From the NCBI RefSeq assembly GCF_000003815.2, contig NW_023365886.1, positions 62,001-126,000 of the forward strand: 64,000 nt of DNA, written 5' to 3'. The notes under the pieces were generated by a model that searched no databases, was not told the origin of the DNA, and saw nothing but the letters and a program-made list of their open reading frames with translations. Shown here piece by piece: positions 60,511 through 64,000 of the stretch. A program made the translations under genes and the position numbers. Source of the DNA: Branchiostoma floridae (taxonomy: Eukaryota; Chordata; Leptocardii; Amphioxiformes; Branchiostomatidae). The stretch's first letter is position 1; each line of letters starts with the position of its first letter.

Positions 60511-60814
60511 GATTCGGCATTTCCGTTTTATTTTGTTTAGATTCAACAAAACTCGTCTGCTGCTCGAGACAGTGTGTTGGGACTCTGCCAAGGTCGGGCA
60601 TCCTGTGGTAGTGAAAGTTATTTCAGGATGTGTGGTGACATTACGTACTCATAAATCACGCTAGTGTACGTGACAAAAAGGGAAGAAATCGGATATATTA
60701 AAGTCTAACCGTCGGCGTGTTTCCTGTGATGTCAAACATGCTTAAACGTTACATTCATCTTCAAATAATGTTGCATCTTGGCTGTTCCTTGAACATTGAT
60801 CCTCTGCAGTAGGG

Positions 60815-60905
60815 GTGGGTACCGGTACAGAAAATTCGGGTCCAGGTACGGTCCAGGTCCAGAGGATCAGGTCCAGGTCCGGATCTGAACCTGAACCTGA
60901 TTGTT
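60815..60905. repeat. GGTCCAG / GAACCT short-motif repeat
   Basis: Imperfect tandem GGTCCAGGTCC units followed by GAACCTGAACCTGA. They start at GGTGGGTACCGGTAC, a sequence with its own short palindrome. It is probably part of a dispersed repeat whose limits I cannot set. Confidence 0.5.
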
Positions 60906-61930
60906 TGTGAAAAGTTGTAAAAGGGCGCCCGGGCGATACTCAAAACAATGGTCCATTTCGAATTCGCTACGAAGGATTCCGTTTTGGTATATCCCGCGTT
61001 TTAAAATCCTATATTCATATCATGCAAAAACACTAACTGACTCTGTTTTAGACCATGATCGACTGCAGAAATTTGGTAAAAATAACTATCAACACTCCCC
61101 TACTTAGCTTTGTTATTTTCTTGGACTTATACCCCCCCCCCCCCCCAAAAAAAACGTGAACGCCTGCCGGTATTTGTTCATTTTCTAATCGGTTCAAAAT
61201 CCGGTCTACTGATTTCTTGGTTTTTCTGGACCAGTCCAACAAGAAAGAAACTCTGCAGTATTCTCACTGGACTGCCGTACAGATATATACGTTGGCGCCG
61301 TCGCTGCGTTCCAAACTGCATTTGTGTTACGCGTATGCTTGACTTTATGATAGGAATATCCTTCAATACATCACAAGTATGACTAGAAATACAACAAAAC
61401 ACACAAAGCGTACAAAGATTCGTCTTTTTATTGATGAAATTAATTCAGCGCTCTGTCAGATCGCTCTACCGCAGCGACGCCGCCAACGTACCGACGCTTC
61501 AGTGACCACACGTGAGACTTGAAATCTTAAAACTTTCTTGACAGTTTGGCAAAATACAGTAGGCAGGTTTGATGTAGGCGATCTTCAACGCAAAACGTAA
61601 AGTGATTTGCGCTACAGAAATCCAAACTAGAGTTCCACGAACACATACCTTTGCCAAATAAACTAAGTTTGTTATGTAGAATGGTGTCTGTAGACAAATG
61701 CGTTACTCATTTCATTTTGTTTTATAATTATATGCTTGGAGTTGGTTTGTAAAATTTCGGCATTAATTGTGCAAATTTGGTCCCAATTTACAATTAATCA
61801 ATATCAAATTGTATCAAGCATTGCTTAAGCTATCAGCATACCAAGCTATCAGCATACCAAGAATCAATTTCTTGACTTATTCTCTTTCAAAGTCTTTAAA
61901 TACACCCCTTATACTCTCTTTCCTCTTTCT

Positions 61931-62940
61931 CAGTTACATGTGTGACAACGTTGAAACTACTATAATGGAATGCAGTGGATTTATGAACTTTTCATAATCA
62001 ATTATGCAAATTAACTGTTAATTTGCATAATAAGTATCACATTGTGTAAGTCTTCACTTAGGCTATCTACATGCCAAAAATCGTGACGATCCGTCAACAC
62101 GTTCATATTTTCTCATTAATTATGCAAATGAGGTCGTCATTTGCATGATTAACATGTATTGCCATTTCTCTCCTCTCAGCTACATATGTGACAAGTTTCA
62201 AAGTCCTATCATGGAATGTAGTGGATTTATAAGATGTCCTCATTAATTATGCAAATTATCTGTTGATTTGCATAATTGGTATCTCATTATGTAGGTCTTC
62301 ACTTACGCTACCTACATACCAAAAAACATGATGATCCGTCAACATGTTCAAATTTTCTCATTAATTATGCAAATGAGGTCATCATTTGCATAATTGATAA
62401 CTATTGACATTTCTCTCCTTCTCAGCTACATATGTGACAAGTTTGAAAGTCCTATCATGGAATGCAGTTGATTTACAAACTTTCCTCATTAATTATGCAA
62501 ATTAGCTGTTGATTTACATAATTAGTATTTAATTATGTAAGTCAACACTCATTCTATCTACATACCAAAAATCATGAAGATCCGTCAACACGTTGCAGAG
62601 TTATTCTCGTCCAAAGTTTGAAAGGAAACCGGCGCCTGCAGTACCAAAAAAGCCGCTAGGGGGCCCAAACTCACAGCACATACTCTCTGCCCCGTGGGCT
62701 ATCTACCACCCATAAATCATGACCACAGCATGTCCAGAACACGAGATATAAAAAATTGAGTTTCCGCTGCAGTACCTTACCAAGCCGCTAGGGGGCCCAT
62801 TATCGAACTTGACCTTCGTTTTCCCGAACCCTACCCACCTACCAAATATTATCGGGATTCATCCAAGACTTCTTGAGTTATGCTGTTAACACACACACAC
62901 ACAGACACACACACAGACACACACACAGACTCACAGGCCC
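61931..62940. repeat. composite tandem repeat with 246-bp period and CACAGA tail
   Basis: Units begin at 61931, 62177 and 62423 (CAGYTACATRTGTGACAA), exactly 246 bp apart; the third is partial, to about 62597. Each holds TTAATTATGCAAAT and its inverse ATTTGCATAATT. A second module follows with two copies of the block CTGCAGTACC...AAGCCGCTAGGGGGCCC (62635, 62770). It ends in CTTGAGTTATGCTG and a (CACACAGA)n tail (62888-62930). Relatives lie at 28515, 31290 and 33040. Confidence 0.8.
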
Positions 62941-63250
62941 AAAACATAACCTTAGCCATTCTGGCAAAGGTAAAAACAATTGTACCCCAAAACCATGATT
63001 ACGTTCCAAAGGCAACTTTGCACCTTTAGCATTTTGAATACCGGCAGATACATACTCGTAAATGTTCAATAGGGGAATGAGATCGGGTAACCTGGATAGC
63101 AGACTCCGGTCCGATCTCACTAATATCTATCATGCTCAGGGTCTAACTCAGGGGGCCTGCTGTAGAACTTCCATAGGGGCATGTTGGTCGTAGAGCCGAG
63201 GAGTTGGGCTGTATAGGCTTTATAGGAAACAGTCTGGCAAACAGGCTAGG

Positions 63251-63431
63251 AATCGGTGGATTCCCTAATTTTGTATTTCGCTTAGTTCAGTTATGTCTAT
63301 GTCTTTGTATATATGTATAGTGGTGGCGTGAATATAAGTTCCCAACTTGAGTGCGTCACCACTATGTCTGTCTTATATGTCTCATATGTCTGAATAAAAA
63401 AAAAATTAAAAAAAAAAAAAAATCGGTGGAT
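63251..63431 (+). mobile_element. short poly(A)-tailed retroposon with 11-bp target duplication
   Basis: AATCGGTGGAT at 63251-63261 and again at 63421-63431 flank a 159-bp insert. The insert ends in a poly(A) signal (AATAAA) and an A-rich tail (63393-63420). It has no ORF. The hallmarks are those of a 5'-truncated non-LTR element or other L1-type retroposed RNA. It is inserted in otherwise unassigned DNA. Confidence 0.85.
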
Positions 63432-64000
63432 AGTGGATACGCATTCCTTCGCAGCGGTTGTATGTTCAAATAGACCGGAGACCTTGCTATGGATCTCAAA
63501 TGACAGATCTCCTTCAATGAATGCCAATGTCACACAACCGGTCCAAGTCAAAGGGAACTGAGGAAGCTAACTCTTCAGTTTATCCCTTTCATTAGTCAAC
63601 CGCGGTCATTGCGACCGGAAACTTGCGCAATTGCAAACGTCCTGTTTTTGCCACTGTTGACCTGCGTGCAATAGATTTTGCAGTCTTAATCATGAGATTT
63701 GGCCACCGGACCTTTCCTCTCTTTGAAAGGTCTCACTCAAGTTGACCTTTCCTCTCATTAATCTAAATCCATCCCTCAATCTATATTCAACTCCCGGTTT
63801 CCGGATCGTTGGACGCCACAGAAAAGCCTACCTTCTGCCTTGTTGCTATTTCCTCTGCCTCCGCTAAGCGGTGCTCTTGTACAGTGATATTTAGGATCAT
63901 TTAGGATCATTTAGGATTGGCAGGGTACTAGTATACTACATCCCGATCAGTATATTCTCTTTATAAAGACTTATCAAGCTTGAGTTTAATCTTAGTTAAT

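Larger units (their letters stand above)
53930..64000. other. 10-kb region without recognised genes
   Basis: I see no exon chain. The longest ORFs (58344-58787 plus, 58943-59407 minus) have no domain, no splice context and no codon bias. Contents are foldback elements at 54906 and 55709, a possible promoter at 60441, the composite repeat at 61931-62940 and a retroposon at 63251. The rest is unassigned. Confidence 0.5.

Overview
The window is animal genomic DNA: seven intron-containing or compact protein genes with GT-AG splice sites, ordinary metazoan housekeeping, cilia and meiosis families, long gene-poor stretches full of short inverted-repeat transposons, and two runs of N. The proteins are close to vertebrate orthologues (ARF6, RSPH1, WDR54, EMC6) but the gene structures and dense MITE load look like an invertebrate deuterostome. 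A lancelet (Branchiostoma) is my best guess. That is inference from protein similarity and repeat style, not something the sequence proves.

Layout. 431-7720 (+): HEAT-repeat protein, probably HEATR4, 5' end outside the window. 9669-14482 (-): WDR54, complete in 9 coding exons (332 aa), convergent with HEATR4. 14770-16210 (+): EMC6, complete in two coding exons, divergent from WDR54 across 287 bp. 18199-20098 (-): RSPH1, radial-spoke MORN protein, 4 coding exons (299 aa). 20821-21351 (+): ARF6, one coding exon, divergent from RSPH1. 21352-34649: ARF6 3' UTR and about 12 kb with no gene I can support. 34650-46765 (-): meiotic cohesin kleisin REC8, reconstructed as 21 phase-consistent coding exons (657 aa). 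49149-53620 (-): secreted TIMP metalloproteinase inhibitor with unusual extensions (344 aa, 5 coding exons). 53930-64000: no convincing gene, one possible promoter, several repeats.

For the six complete genes every exon junction was checked for GT/AG and reading phase, and each total is a multiple of three. The genes do not form a pathway. They are independent neighbours: axonemal radial spoke (RSPH1), ER membrane insertase (EMC6), vesicle and actin GTPase (ARF6), meiosis (REC8), extracellular matrix turnover (TIMP).

The most unusual item is in the HEATR4 intron at 5379-5860. It is a miniature LTR retrotransposon (TRIM) with 181-bp near-identical LTRs, a tRNA-Lys-type primer binding site, a polypurine tract and only 109 bp between the LTRs. 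Each LTR carries a tRNA-like segment with a perfect pol III B box. Other notable items are a four-copy TA-flanked MITE family, a foldback element family that twice inserted at GTRATAGC, a 246-bp tandem array rich in ATGCAAAT octamers, a poly(A)-tailed retroposon with an 11-bp target duplication, and a lone 5' half of tRNA-Lys.
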